From assembly GCF_029871245.1 (NCBI RefSeq), contig NZ_SSON01000070.1, positions 248,001 through 312,000 of the forward strand: a stretch of DNA of 64,000 bases. The letters run 5' to 3'. The position numbers and the translations under genes are program-made. The stretch is from Pseudomonas sp. BN102. GTDB lineage: Bacteria; Pseudomonadota; Gammaproteobacteria; Pseudomonadales; Pseudomonadaceae. This document shows positions 15,592 to 22,944 of this stretch, piece after piece. Each line of letters begins with the position of its first letter. Positions within the stretch are counted from its first letter, which is position 1. Under the pieces are notes generated by a model. That model did not search any database and was not told the origin of the DNA. It was given only the letters and a program-made list of their open reading frames with translations.

Positions 15592-16416
15592 TTACTTCCG
15601 GTCTCGCGAATTGTTCTTCTTGTTTTTCTTAGAGCTCTTTTGGCTGTGGCGTATCTCAGCGGAACGCTCAGATTTACGCTGCTTCCAACGTTGATTAGTC
15701 AATCTTACATCTACGGCTACTTTTTTAGTTATCCCTGACTGGGATGGGATAACGCTTTCATAGAAATACTCGATGAAAGGTGAAGGGTGAACTTCTTCTT
15801 TGGTCAGGCTGTACTGAATCAAACTGCATCCGAGGTAAGACTGTAGCCCGCCGAGAACGATAGATATCTGCAGGAATAAGGCTTGAGGGAAGCTCAATTC
15901 GCCAGATGAATTTTTAATCAGAAGCCCTATTGCCACTCCAAAGTACATGACTGCAGGGAGCGTCTTCTTCAAAAATACGACCTTGGCGACTGGGTTTCCA
16001 AACGGTTTCAATCGGCAGCATTGTATTAATGAGTAAAATGCACCGATTAAGAGAGGGACTCCAATGAAAGCAATATCTATGCCAGAACTCGAGTAGTCGG
16101 CAGAGTCAAGCCAGTAAACGAGAAATAGTAAAATCGCGCCTATTACTGAAATCACCAAATCCTTTTGTAGAGACTCGGCATATTTCAAATAGAAAGCACC
16201 ATTTTTATCAAGGCGCGAGTGAATGTAGTCGCATATCAATACATAACCTGCTGGCCAGAACGCTGCAGAGGTCAAACCAAAAGCGCCCAGTGCTATTGAA
16301 ATTCCAATGCTCTCTATAGTGTCCATTCCGGGAGCCAGGCTCAGTGCAAACCCGAGGCCCCAGACCAAGCCGATTACGAACAGAGACGAAAACATTACAC
16401 GATGGACGGTGCGCAT
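15592..16416 (-). CDS. Polytopic membrane protein of unknown function
   Basis: Protein of 274 residues with about six hydrophobic segments: residues about 8-25 (VMFSSLFVIGLVWGLGFAL), 30-60, 90-110 (VISVIGAILLFLVYWL), 120-140, 165-185 and 195-215. The C-terminal 40 residues are very basic (RKSERSAEIRHSQKSSKKNKKNNSRDRK). AAGGAAG precedes the ATG at 16416; upstream in-frame Met at 16530 has no ribosome site. It lies downstream of the ADP-ribosylglycohydrolase gene on the same strand with a gap of 162 bp. Not recognised; AT-rich. Confidence 0.65.
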   Translation of the reverse strand: MRTVHRVMFSSLFVIGLVWGLGFALSLAPGMDTIESIGISIALGAFGLTSAAFWPAGYVLICDYIHSRLDKNGAFYLKYAESLQKDLVISVIGAILLFLVYWLDSADYSSSGIDIAFIGVPLLIGAFYSLIQCCRLKPFGNPVAKVVFLKKTLPAVMYFGVAIGLLIKNSSGELSFPQALFLQISIVLGGLQSYLGCSLIQYSLTKEEVHPSPFIEYFYESVIPSQSGITKKVAVDVRLTNQRWKQRKSERSAEIRHSQKSSKKNKKNNSRDRK

Positions 16417-16578
16417 TTTTGCTTCCTTGACGACGCGAGAGCGTGAGCGTACTGACTTCAAGATTTGTCCGCAAAGGGATAAGAAAGGACAAGGGGAAAG
16501 ATTTATTTTCTCTACTCTAAACGTCCGCATGTGGCCGATCTCTGCCGGTCGTGACCGGCAGAAGTCGTCTCGGAGCGG

Positions 16579-17517
16579 TCATCTTCGATTTTCAGGGTTT
16601 GTAAGTGCCCTGGCGGTTGCTGCCTGAAGCAGCGCCATCGCAGTGTCCTCAATTTCTTCGCCCATATGCAGCGTGTCGAGCCATTTGGATGGAATTCCTT
16701 GTTTTCCATAGAACGCCCCAGCTACTTGGCCCGTGATGGCAGCCGTGGTGTCGGCATCGTCACCGAGATTCGCTGCTTCCAATATCGCCGACTCAAAAGA
16801 TTCTGTAGTCCAGAAGCACCAAAGTGCCGCCTCCAGCGATGCAACGCAGTAACCCGTGCCCTGCACCTGATCGCGACGCTTGTGCATAAAGCTTCCGGTA
16901 GAAAGGTCCCTGATTGCCGGCTCGGAATACATGGCCGGAGAGAGGTCGAAAATTGCCTCCTTCGGTCTACCTTCAAGGGCATTGGCAATGACATCGGCCA
17001 ATAGTTGGCATGATTGGACTGCTTCGGCGGCTCCGTGAGTAGTGCACGAGCTTTGCCGCGCAAACATTGCGATGTTGTCTCTATGCGGAAAGTAAAACAG
17101 GACAACTGGCGCCAGTCGCATGATTGAGCCATTACCGGCAGTCTCGGGCTCGATTGAGCCGGCATAGGGTTGACCCGTACTTTGATAGCTCATCAATGCC
17201 TGTCTGACCGTTACGCCAATATCGAAGCACTGACCAGTCGAACTCAAATACCCCCACTGCCACCAGTTGAGATACCGCGCCATCTGGTCCTTGGCGTCAA
17301 ACCCGTTCTTTGCCAGCAGGCTTTCTGCCAGGCAAAGAGCCATTGACGTATCGTCAGTCCACTGACCGGGTGCAAGAGCGAACGGCCCTCCGCCTTTCAT
17401 GTCCGTGAGGGGGCGGAATGTGTTGCGAGGACAGAACTCAACGGTAGTTCCAACCGCGTCACCGCAAGCTAGGCCGAGCAGGCACCCGGCAAAGCGGTCT
17501 ACGAGATCCTTCTTCAT
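16579..17517 (-). CDS. ADP-ribosylglycohydrolase family protein
   Basis: Protein of 312 residues with the full DraG/ARH layout. FAGCLLGLACGDAVGTTVEF at the N-terminus, the first metal motif GQWTDDTSMALCLAESLL (about 50-67), GNGSIMRLAPVVLF in the middle, and the second metal motif NLGDDADTTAAITGQVAGAFYG near the C-terminus. These Asp residues bind two Mg ions and the enzyme removes ADP-ribose from protein or nucleotide substrates. An AGGGAGTG site precedes the ATG at 17517. In an island such enzymes may guard against or reset ADP-ribosylation; no ADP-ribosyltransferase is visible nearby. Confidence 0.92.
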   Translation of the reverse strand: MKKDLVDRFAGCLLGLACGDAVGTTVEFCPRNTFRPLTDMKGGGPFALAPGQWTDDTSMALCLAESLLAKNGFDAKDQMARYLNWWQWGYLSSTGQCFDIGVTVRQALMSYQSTGQPYAGSIEPETAGNGSIMRLAPVVLFYFPHRDNIAMFARQSSCTTHGAAEAVQSCQLLADVIANALEGRPKEAIFDLSPAMYSEPAIRDLSTGSFMHKRRDQVQGTGYCVASLEAALWCFWTTESFESAILEAANLGDDADTTAAITGQVAGAFYGKQGIPSKWLDTLHMGEEIEDTAMALLQAATARALTNPENRR

Positions 17518-17926
17518 TTCCACTCCCTGAATCCAAAACCGAGATAGGCTAGCTATTGCTGAAATAGCATATACATCATCACGACGAGCGTCCGCTCGTG
17601 GCCGATTCTGTTGAAAAACTCCCTCCGCAATGTCTGGCCGCGAAAGTGAGCGGCTAACGTTGAAATCTGAGCCAGCGTCAACACTGAATTGCTCCAGATT
17701 TCGCATAGCGACGCCTCAATCGGATGTTTTTCCGGCCTCGAATGAGTGAATCGCGACGACACCGACTTTTTCAACAGAATCGGCCGATTGCTGCCCTTTG
17801 CAGCCGGCAGCTGTGGGTCGTGTGCTGCCGGTCGTTTGGCCTGTCACACTGCATACAAGAGGCTGGTCGATCCGAATGAAGGTGCTTGGCCGGTAGGAAT
17901 GCAATCTGATGGTCAGGTCGGCGCAA
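17518..17926. other. Gene-free stretch holding a 19-bp inverted repeat
   Basis: No gene is supported. The exact 19-bp sequence GGCCGATTCTGTTGAAAAA at 17600-17618 occurs inverted at 17767-17785, 148 bp apart. Nearby fragments (CTGCCGGTC, GGCAGC) recur in the island spacers at 9540 and 16545. It resembles the ends of a small non-autonomous element or transposon debris. Confidence 0.5.
17600..17785. repeat. 19-bp perfect terminal inverted repeats, 186 bp overall
   Basis: Exact inverted arms at 17600-17618 and 17767-17785 (GGCCGATTCTGTTGAAAAA). No transposase lies between them. I see no obvious target-site duplication, so the mobile-element reading stays tentative. Confidence 0.55.
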
Positions 17927-18232
17927 CTACGTACACAAGCCTCCCAATTGATTACCGACGTAACTGCCGAGCACGGCCGCATTGAGCAGGATGGCTGCGT
18001 TCGTCCAGTCAGGTTTCCAGCTTCGCACCCCGGCATAGAAAAATGATACTGCGCCGAGGAGGAGGCCAAACGACACCACCTGTGCGCTCAGCAGCAGGCC
18101 GAGCAGGGAGCTATTGGCCGTGGCCGAGGGAAACCACGCTCCGCCAGCGGAGAGCGCGAAGCTGAAGTTTGCGACGCTCACGACCAGGAATCGCCACGGA
18201 GCCAGAGCAAGACCGAACACACGAACCTTCAT
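17927..18232 (-). CDS. Small membrane protein
   Basis: Protein of 101 residues with three hydrophobic segments: about 10-30 (PWRFLVVSVANFSFALSAGG), 40-65 (SSLLGLLLSAQVVSFGLLLGAVSFFYAG) and 78-95 (AAILLNAAVLGSYVGNQLGG). GGGAGGTG precedes the ATG at 18232. It stands alone, 52 bp after the end of the next gene. Function unknown; such proteins are common in integrative elements. Confidence 0.65.
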   Translation of the reverse strand: MKVRVFGLALAPWRFLVVSVANFSFALSAGGAWFPSATANSSLLGLLLSAQVVSFGLLLGAVSFFYAGVRSWKPDWTNAAILLNAAVLGSYVGNQLGGLCT

Positions 18233-18284
18233 GGAGCACCTCCCATTGGATCAGAGGTGCTCATTGTTAAAGGGCTTGGCTGTG

Positions 18285-18656
18285 TCACGAGCCCCGTTTG
18301 TGCTCCTCCATCAGGGGCACGCATTCGTCGCAGATGAGCTCGTAGGGGCGCATCGTTGTCAGTTCGTAGAAATCGCGGGCTGTGCCATGGCCGAGCTGGT
18401 TCTGGCAGCAGGTGCAGAACACAGGCATCCGACGATCACCAGCCCCCTGGAACCAGCCGGCGCTGTAGCTGAACTGATCCACACCTTCCGGCATTGGCAG
18501 CAAGGCGCCGCCATTGAACCCATGCTCATATCCCCGCTGCTCGCTGTCCTGGTGCAACCACAGGGTTCGTCGTCGATAGCCGGCTTCCTCTTTGCGTTGC
18601 CGGTAGCTTTCTTGGCGGATTGCGACTGCACTGCGATGGGGAGACTGCGGTTTCAT
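18285..18656 (-). CDS. Hypothetical protein with paired cysteine (zinc-ribbon-like) motif
   Basis: Protein of 123 residues. The N-terminus is basic (AIRQESYRQRKEEAGYRRRTLWLHQ), then GYEHGFNGGALLPMPEGVD. The C-terminal half carries C-T-C-C-Q and, 28 residues on, C-D-E-C, a spacing that suits a zinc ribbon. The basic N-terminus suggests nucleic-acid binding. A GCGTAAGCGGTAACG motif (inverted) lies 45-60 bp upstream. No family recognised. Confidence 0.65.
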   Translation of the reverse strand: MKPQSPHRSAVAIRQESYRQRKEEAGYRRRTLWLHQDSEQRGYEHGFNGGALLPMPEGVDQFSYSAGWFQGAGDRRMPVFCTCCQNQLGHGTARDFYELTTMRPYELICDECVPLMEEHKRGS

Positions 18657-18700
18657 GGCACTGGGAACCTGGCTGGCGTGGGACGCTAACTATACCGTTG

Positions 18701-18715
18701 CGTTACCGCTTACGC
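18701..18715 (-). repeat. Island repeat GCGTAAGCGGTAACG, copy 1 (inverted)
   Basis: Exact 15-bp copy in minus orientation, upstream of the gene starting at 18656. Other copies are in plus orientation at 21662-21676 and 22120-22134. The three copies lie only in upstream regions of minus-strand genes, which suggests a binding site. Confidence 0.65.
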
Positions 18716-18843
18716 CTTCTGTAGGATAGCCATGCGCAGGTGGTCGCCCGTTCGAGGTGGCTGGAGTTGTGGATGATGTTGGTGGCTGCAATGCCAACAC
18801 GCTGCACCTTACGCGCAGACTTCCATCCCGGCTGCGCTGGGTT

Positions 18844-18879
18844 AAATGACAAAGCCCCCATTCGGGGGCTTTGTCATTT
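18844..18879. terminator. Terminator of the TraG-like operon
   Basis: Perfect 16-bp stem AAATGACAAAGCCCCC / GGGGGCTTTGTCATTT with an ATTC loop. It overlaps the last codons of the gene ending at 18874. A related shorter hairpin is at 21700-21721, so the terminator sequence has been reused within the island. Confidence 0.85.
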
Positions 18880-19107
18880 CTGGCTGAGGAAGGGCCAGTC
18901 CCCATGCTCGGGATTGGCGAAGGCCAGATCAGGGAATGCCTGTTCCAGATCCGCTCTATCGCCCAGGGCGATGGCCGTCATTACGGCCAGGCGAACCTCC
19001 TCCCTATCATCGTCTGCGAGCGTGTTCAGATGAGCCACCACCTGAGTGGCAGAGCTGGCGAACACGATGGCCTCCGCCCAATTTCCTGGCTTAGCGGGAA
19101 TTCGCAT
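18874..19107 (-). CDS. Small hypothetical protein after the TraG-like gene
   Basis: Acidic protein of 77 residues (MRIPAKPGNWAEAIVFASS..., LADDDREEVRLAVMTAIALGDRADLEQAFPDL). Its ATG overlaps the TAA of the TraG-like gene (TAATG), with GGAGG upstream, so it is the last gene of that four-gene operon. Its stop codon lies inside the terminator stem. Function unknown. Confidence 0.65.
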   Translation of the reverse strand: MRIPAKPGNWAEAIVFASSATQVVAHLNTLADDDREEVRLAVMTAIALGDRADLEQAFPDLAFANPEHGDWPFLSQK

Positions 19108-21080
19108 TATTCCTCCCGTTGCTTATCGAGCTTGCGGCGCAGCCGTTCAAACCCGGCCTGGGCGCGTACCTTCTTGTCGTTGGCCATCTTGAGTGCGTTG
19201 GCTTGGGTGGCGCGTGTTGGCGTCAAACTGATGCCCCTCGCTCGCAAGATGTCGTTGGAACCACCTGCCGGTCGCGTCGGCGGGCTGACAGGGGGAGGGT
19301 TGGGGCGCGTGGGGCGTACACCACTGGAAGAGTTTCCGCCGCCGCCGCCGCTGACGCTGCTCCTGCCGGAAGGTGCGATCCCTGCCCCCCTTGCCCCACC
19401 GAACCGCGCGAGGACGGCCATCCCGCCGACAACCTTGGCGACGATTGAGGCCGCATCGCTGGTGGTGGCCACGGCCCCCCGCGCGCTGCCTGCCAATCCG
19501 GAAATCGAGACCCCGGTGAGGGAGGAGGCGAGCCAGGTCGCAATGCCGAGCATTACAGCGGCCACTATGCCAAGCCCGGCGCGAAGGATATCGAGATCAG
19601 CCCCTGCACCTGACCATCCGCTGGCCATGGCCGCTTGGCCAACGGAGATGCCAGCCATTGCCAGCGAGGTCGCAATGGCGATCGCGTGTGCGAACACCAT
19701 GGCCAGCAATGGAAACAGCAGCATCGACAGCCAAGAGATAACTACTTGAATGCCACGCAGGGGAGCAATCAGCAGAGCAATGGGGGCCGCGAACAGGACC
19801 AGCCAGAACAGTCCAGCCATACCAACGGCGTACATAGGCAAGAGGGTCTGCAATTCCAGCCAGGCTTTCCAGTTCTTGAACATTTGGACTCCTGCCAGGA
19901 TTCCGCCTGCTGCGGAGGCGCTGCCGCCCGAGACCTCACCTGTGCCGCTCAGTGAACGGCTGAGCAGGCGCTGCCAGGCGATGCCGGCACTGATTGAACC
20001 ACTTTGAGCGCTTGCACTATGCCCCTCAGACGTCCGCCCCCCAATGGTCTGCAGTGCCTTGTAGGCCTGCTCTGCGCCGAGCTGCGCAACTCGGTATGCC
20101 TGCACACAGTCACGCGGGATGAACAGGAGCGACGGTCGGTCAGGATGAGTTGCCATGGTCTCCACGTCGGGAATCTCTGACGTAGCTAGATAAGCCGGAT
20201 TGACGTTGGCGCGCCCCTGGAAGTTCGCTTCCCAGTGCCCCTGAGTCGGCAACGCGTAGCCAGCGCTGCTGCCCAGGAAAGGCCGTTTCGCTTGCTCCAG
20301 AGCCCTCACTCCAGCAGTTCGTCGGTCACGAACACTGCCGAGGTCATAGGCTTTCATAGCACCCTCGCGGGCCGCTCCTCCATAGATCCAGTTGAACCAG
20401 CCACCGTTTTCCGCCTTGTCGCCATACACATAGGTCCAGAATCCTGCCGCTGCCGCCTTGGCCTGACTCAGCACCGAAACGGCCTCATCGGGTATTCCCA
20501 GTCCGCCGCCGCCCAGCAGACCGATCGCGTGATAGGCCTCCACTGCTGTTTCGTGCTCTGGTCCGGCCACGGCTGTGCGACTGGGGGCACAGGATTGGTT
20601 GTAGTCGTGAATCAGCCGGGCTAGATCGCTTCCCTCGTACAGAGAGGCGCTGCGCTCGATCGCGTCGTCCACGGCCTTCTGGGCTGGCACAATCTGCCCG
20701 GCAACCTGATGCTCGCGCATGACCTGGTACAACGAACTGGCGTAGATGCCGTGCAGGTTCAATGCGAATTTGAGGGGAACGCTCTGGACTTCCAGCAGTG
20801 GTAACGCCGCTCGGCCTGGCTGTGCGAACGTGGTCGGACGCATGCCCAGCAGGAGCAGGCCAAAAATCAAGGCGCCACCCACCAGACCCCTGACCAGTCC
20901 GACGTCCGCTACCCGTAGCAGCACCAATATCAGCCACAGGAATCCCACCACGCCAACCAGCGCGACGGAGCTGGCTCCGATTGCCTCAAAAACGGGCGAG
21001 GTAGCGGCCAATAGGGACAGCGCCGTGTCCTGCCAGATGCCAAACAACCAGCCAAAACCGGCATAGTCCTCTGCGTCCAT
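19107..21080 (-). CDS. TraG N-terminal-like polytopic conjugation protein
   Basis: Protein of 657 residues. N-terminal region: three hydrophobic segments at about 15-110, then a large periplasmic-type domain (about 115-370) with single cysteines (NQSCAPSR, PRDCVQAY), then about five hydrophobic segments at 395-560 (MYAVGMAGLFWLVLFAAPIALLI...). The C-terminal 100 residues are Gly/Pro-rich and end in a basic coiled coil (KKVRAQAGFERLRRKLDKQ). This fits TraG-N/TrbL-type proteins that stabilise mating pairs in conjugative elements. No relaxase, coupling protein or VirB4-type ATPase is present, so it may exploit a partner element or do something else. GGAG precedes the ATG at 21080. Confidence 0.65.
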   Translation of the reverse strand: MDAEDYAGFGWLFGIWQDTALSLLAATSPVFEAIGASSVALVGVVGFLWLILVLLRVADVGLVRGLVGGALIFGLLLLGMRPTTFAQPGRAALPLLEVQSVPLKFALNLHGIYASSLYQVMREHQVAGQIVPAQKAVDDAIERSASLYEGSDLARLIHDYNQSCAPSRTAVAGPEHETAVEAYHAIGLLGGGGLGIPDEAVSVLSQAKAAAAGFWTYVYGDKAENGGWFNWIYGGAAREGAMKAYDLGSVRDRRTAGVRALEQAKRPFLGSSAGYALPTQGHWEANFQGRANVNPAYLATSEIPDVETMATHPDRPSLLFIPRDCVQAYRVAQLGAEQAYKALQTIGGRTSEGHSASAQSGSISAGIAWQRLLSRSLSGTGEVSGGSASAAGGILAGVQMFKNWKAWLELQTLLPMYAVGMAGLFWLVLFAAPIALLIAPLRGIQVVISWLSMLLFPLLAMVFAHAIAIATSLAMAGISVGQAAMASGWSGAGADLDILRAGLGIVAAVMLGIATWLASSLTGVSISGLAGSARGAVATTSDAASIVAKVVGGMAVLARFGGARGAGIAPSGRSSVSGGGGGNSSSGVRPTRPNPPPVSPPTRPAGGSNDILRARGISLTPTRATQANALKMANDKKVRAQAGFERLRRKLDKQREE

Positions 21081-21081
21081 C

Positions 21082-21249
21082 TCAGGCCTCCAGATACGCA
21101 GGACTCGGGATGATTTTCAGGACGAGCAGACCTCCGATAAGCAGGCCGGGGAGGAAGCCGAATATTCCCCAATGATTGAGTCCCCAGGTGGCCAACTGCC
21201 CAAACACCAGTGAGACGACTGCCAGGGCGATCCAGCGACGGCGGTTCAT
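21082..21249 (-). CDS. Small two-helix membrane protein
   Basis: Protein of 55 residues: MNRRRW, hydrophobic IALAVVSLVFGQLATW, NHWG, hydrophobic IFGFLPGLLIGGLLVLKII, short tail. A strong GGGAGGTG precedes the ATG at 21249. It ends one base before the TraG-like start and overlaps the upstream gene by 4 bp, so it is certainly in the operon. Probably a partner of the TraG-like protein. Confidence 0.72.
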   Translation of the reverse strand: MNRRRWIALAVVSLVFGQLATWGLNHWGIFGFLPGLLIGGLLVLKIIPSPAYLEA

Positions 21250-21554
21250 TGCGCACCTCCCGCCTGGCGGAACCGGTGCTGGAGGGCCTTGCCGATCCGC
21301 CACAACCAGCAGACGACCCAGCACGCCAGGAGGGCTCGGCCTAGAACGGCGACGAGGGAGATCAGCGGCACATCCACCCACGATTGGCTGTGCTCCCACT
21401 CGGCGTAGGCCGCGTTTGCATAGGCCAGATAGGTGCCGCTGAACGACATCCCGGAAACATGCAGGGCGGCAAGCCCGGGACCGAGGGTCAAGCCGGACCA
21501 CCCCAGCCAGGTCGTCGTTCTATGTAGCAGCGGTTTCGGTGCAGGTTGGGGCAT
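21246..21554 (-). CDS. Small membrane protein, first gene of the TraG-like operon
   Basis: Protein of 102 residues with hydrophobic segments at about 15-35 (WLGWSGLTLGPGLAALHVSG) and 60-85 (LISLVAVLGRALLACWVVCWLWRIG). I chose the ATG at 21554 because AGGAG lies 7 nt before it; the ATG at 21596 has none. It overlaps the next gene by 4 bp (ATGA). The upstream region contains copy 2 of the GCGTAAGCGGTAACG repeat. Confidence 0.68.
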   Translation of the reverse strand: MPQPAPKPLLHRTTTWLGWSGLTLGPGLAALHVSGMSFSGTYLAYANAAYAEWEHSQSWVDVPLISLVAVLGRALLACWVVCWLWRIGKALQHRFRQAGGAQ

Positions 21555-21661
21555 CGCTCGACTCCTCAATTGGGTAATGAGGTCGAGGCTATCCATGGCC
21601 AGGTCGTATCGCCACCGAATCGCTGGGTAAAAACGATCACCATCTGCTTACACGCGTCGCT

Positions 21662-21676
21662 GCGTAAGCGGTAACG
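21662..21676 (+). repeat. Island repeat GCGTAAGCGGTAACG, copy 2
   Basis: Exact 15-bp match to 22120-22134, within a longer similar block (about 21608-21690 versus 22067-22145) that shares CGCCACCGA, GGTAAAA, a GCGTCGCT lead-in and TTTC...CCCCTGA. Both blocks are the upstream regions of minus-strand transcription units (starts at 21554 and 22009). Confidence 0.75.
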
Positions 21677-21699
21677 ATTTCTTGTGCCCCTGAAATGAC

Positions 21700-21721
21700 A
21701 AAGCCCCCAATCGGGGGCTTT
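21700..21721 (-). terminator. Terminator of the 21734-22009 gene
   Basis: Nine-base-pair stem AAAGCCCCC / GGGGGCTTT with an AATC loop, 12 bp after the stop codon of the minus-strand gene. It shares its core with the hairpin at 18844-18879. Confidence 0.75.
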
Positions 21722-21733
21722 GAGCGGGACGTA

Positions 21734-22009
21734 TTAGAGCAGGTATTCCAGCAGATCAGGATCGTCAGGGCCGAGAATGGGGATCGGTTCAGCACCACAC
21801 ATTTCTATCCAGTAGGGAGCGCGAGAGAAACTGACTGTCTCGTCCACATTCTCGTCGGACGCATACTCCGCTTCCATATGGGATCTGGTGCTCAACCAGA
21901 GGCTCCCCTCGGCAATGTTTACGTGACCATCTGCGTCGGCTAGAGCGCACAGCGCTCGAGCCCTGATAGTGATTTGCTGCTGTTCATCGGCGGTCATTTG
22001 GTTGGTCAT
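21734..22009 (-). CDS. Small acidic hypothetical protein
   Basis: Acidic soluble protein of 91 residues (MTNQMTADEQQQITIRARAL..., AEYASDENVDETVSF, ending LGPDDPDLLEYLL). An excellent GGAGGT lies 5 nt before the ATG at 22009. It is monocistronic, with its own terminator and an upstream block like that of the TraG-like operon, so it is probably co-regulated with that operon. Acidic small proteins in mobile elements can be DNA mimics or anti-defence factors, but nothing here proves that. Confidence 0.68.
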   Translation of the reverse strand: MTNQMTADEQQQITIRARALCALADADGHVNIAEGSLWLSTRSHMEAEYASDENVDETVSFSRAPYWIEMCGAEPIPILGPDDPDLLEYLL

Positions 22010-22119
22010 TTGCACCTCCAAGTGTGCTGGTTTGTGAGCCACCACAATAGGGCTCGTTACATGTCCTCGCCACCGATTCACCTGGTAAAAGCGAGCACCT
22101 CCTGCGCGCCTGCGTCGCT

Positions 22120-22134
22120 GCGTAAGCGGTAACG
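22120..22134 (+). repeat. Island repeat GCGTAAGCGGTAACG, copy 3
   Basis: Exact match to copies at 21662-21676 and (inverted) 18701-18715; located about 110 bp upstream of the minus-strand start at 22009. Confidence 0.75.
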
Positions 22135-22162
22135 GTTTCCCCTGACGTTTTGGCGTGCGCTC

Positions 22163-22214
22163 GTGCCCCCGCTATGTCAGACCCACTGCGTGGTCCCGCA
22201 CATAGCGGGGGCAC
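22163..22214. repeat. 15-bp perfect inverted repeat with structured loop
   Basis: Arms GTGCCCCCGCTATGT (22163-22177) and ACATAGCGGGGGCAC (22200-22214) are exact complements. The 22-nt loop contains a second small stem, CCAC-TGC-GTGG. There is no T run, so it is not a standard terminator. Candidate oriT, recombination site or structured RNA. Confidence 0.75.
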
Positions 22215-22692
22215 TCGCGTTGAGCCACTTCCGCGCACAGAATGGCGCGCCCATTCCACGCGCCGATCTGCAAACGCCGATAGCGCAGGTTGGCGGGCAG
22301 CGCTAGTCTGTGCCCGTTGATCCGCTGGCAGACGTGTATCTGCCCATGGCACCGCCCATGTAAACAACCGAGACGCCCACAGTGATTCTGTGTGGCATAG
22401 CCACTCCACCGGCTGCGATTAAACAGGTGGGGTCAGTCGCGTACTGGTCAATAACGCAGGAGCCGATCAGCTCCCTAATCCCGATTACATGGCGAGATCA
22501 GTCCGAGCCAGCACCACGGTGCGAACAGGGGCGAACAGGCGAATAGCCGCTGAGTCCGACTACAGTCGGCCAGGTGTTCTTACAGACCATCCTGACCTGC
22601 ACACGCACAGTGCGTTTTTGCCCCCCGATTCGATTGATCGCATCTTGCTAGTCGATACGCTGCTCCTGTAAAGCCCGCATAGGAGCAACTTC

Positions 22693-22944
22693 ATGAGCCA
22701 AATCCCATTTGACCCTCTGGCCGAGGCTGCTCGGCTGCGAAGCGCGACACGCGCACGTCGTAAAACCACTTTTCGGTGCTCCCGGCTGGATCGCTACGCT
22801 GGCGAGCTCCTCGCTCTACGGCAGGCCGGCGCGACCATCGCCGAGCTGCAACGTTGGCTCGGGGAGCGGCGAGTGCGTGTGGTCCATACAACCGTTGCCC
22901 GTTGGCTGAGTCGGCAGACTGTGGTGGAGGGGCTACTTGGCTAA
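22693..22944 (+). CDS. Small HTH-like protein, first gene of the recombinase module
   Basis: Protein of 83 residues. Basic N-terminus (RLRSATRARRKTTFRCSRLDRY), then a helix-turn-helix-like part: ELLALRQAGATIAELQRWLGERRVRVVHTTVARWL. This looks like a small DNA-binding protein of the type that accompanies recombinases. AGGAGC precedes the ATG at 22693. It overlaps the recombinase gene by 8 bp. It might act as a directionality factor or repressor; inference. Confidence 0.7.
   Translation: MSQIPFDPLAEAARLRSATRARRKTTFRCSRLDRYAGELLALRQAGATIAELQRWLGERRVRVVHTTVARWLSRQTVVEGLLG

Larger units (their letters stand above)
22010..22692. other. Non-coding stretch with repeat and large hairpin
   Basis: No gene is supported. 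It contains repeat copy 3 (22120-22134), a 15-bp inverted repeat (22163-22214) and a GC-rich stretch to about 22440 without a clear ORF, then the promoter region of the recombinase operon. It is the best place in the island to look for an origin of transfer or a structured RNA. Confidence 0.5.

Noticed and set aside
19107..21554. Filamentous (Pf-type) prophage reading of the island
   Set aside because: No Zot-like assembly protein or coat-gene cluster was found, and the large membrane protein fits TraG-N topology better.
22010..22409. Long minus-strand frame across the repeat region
   Set aside because: Cys/Arg/Ser-rich product typical of a shadow frame; the supported gene in another frame (21734-22009) has a strong ribosome site.
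22489..22671. 60-codon frame upstream of the recombinase operon
   Set aside because: No ribosome site, no similarity, and it lies in the non-coding region with hairpin and repeats.
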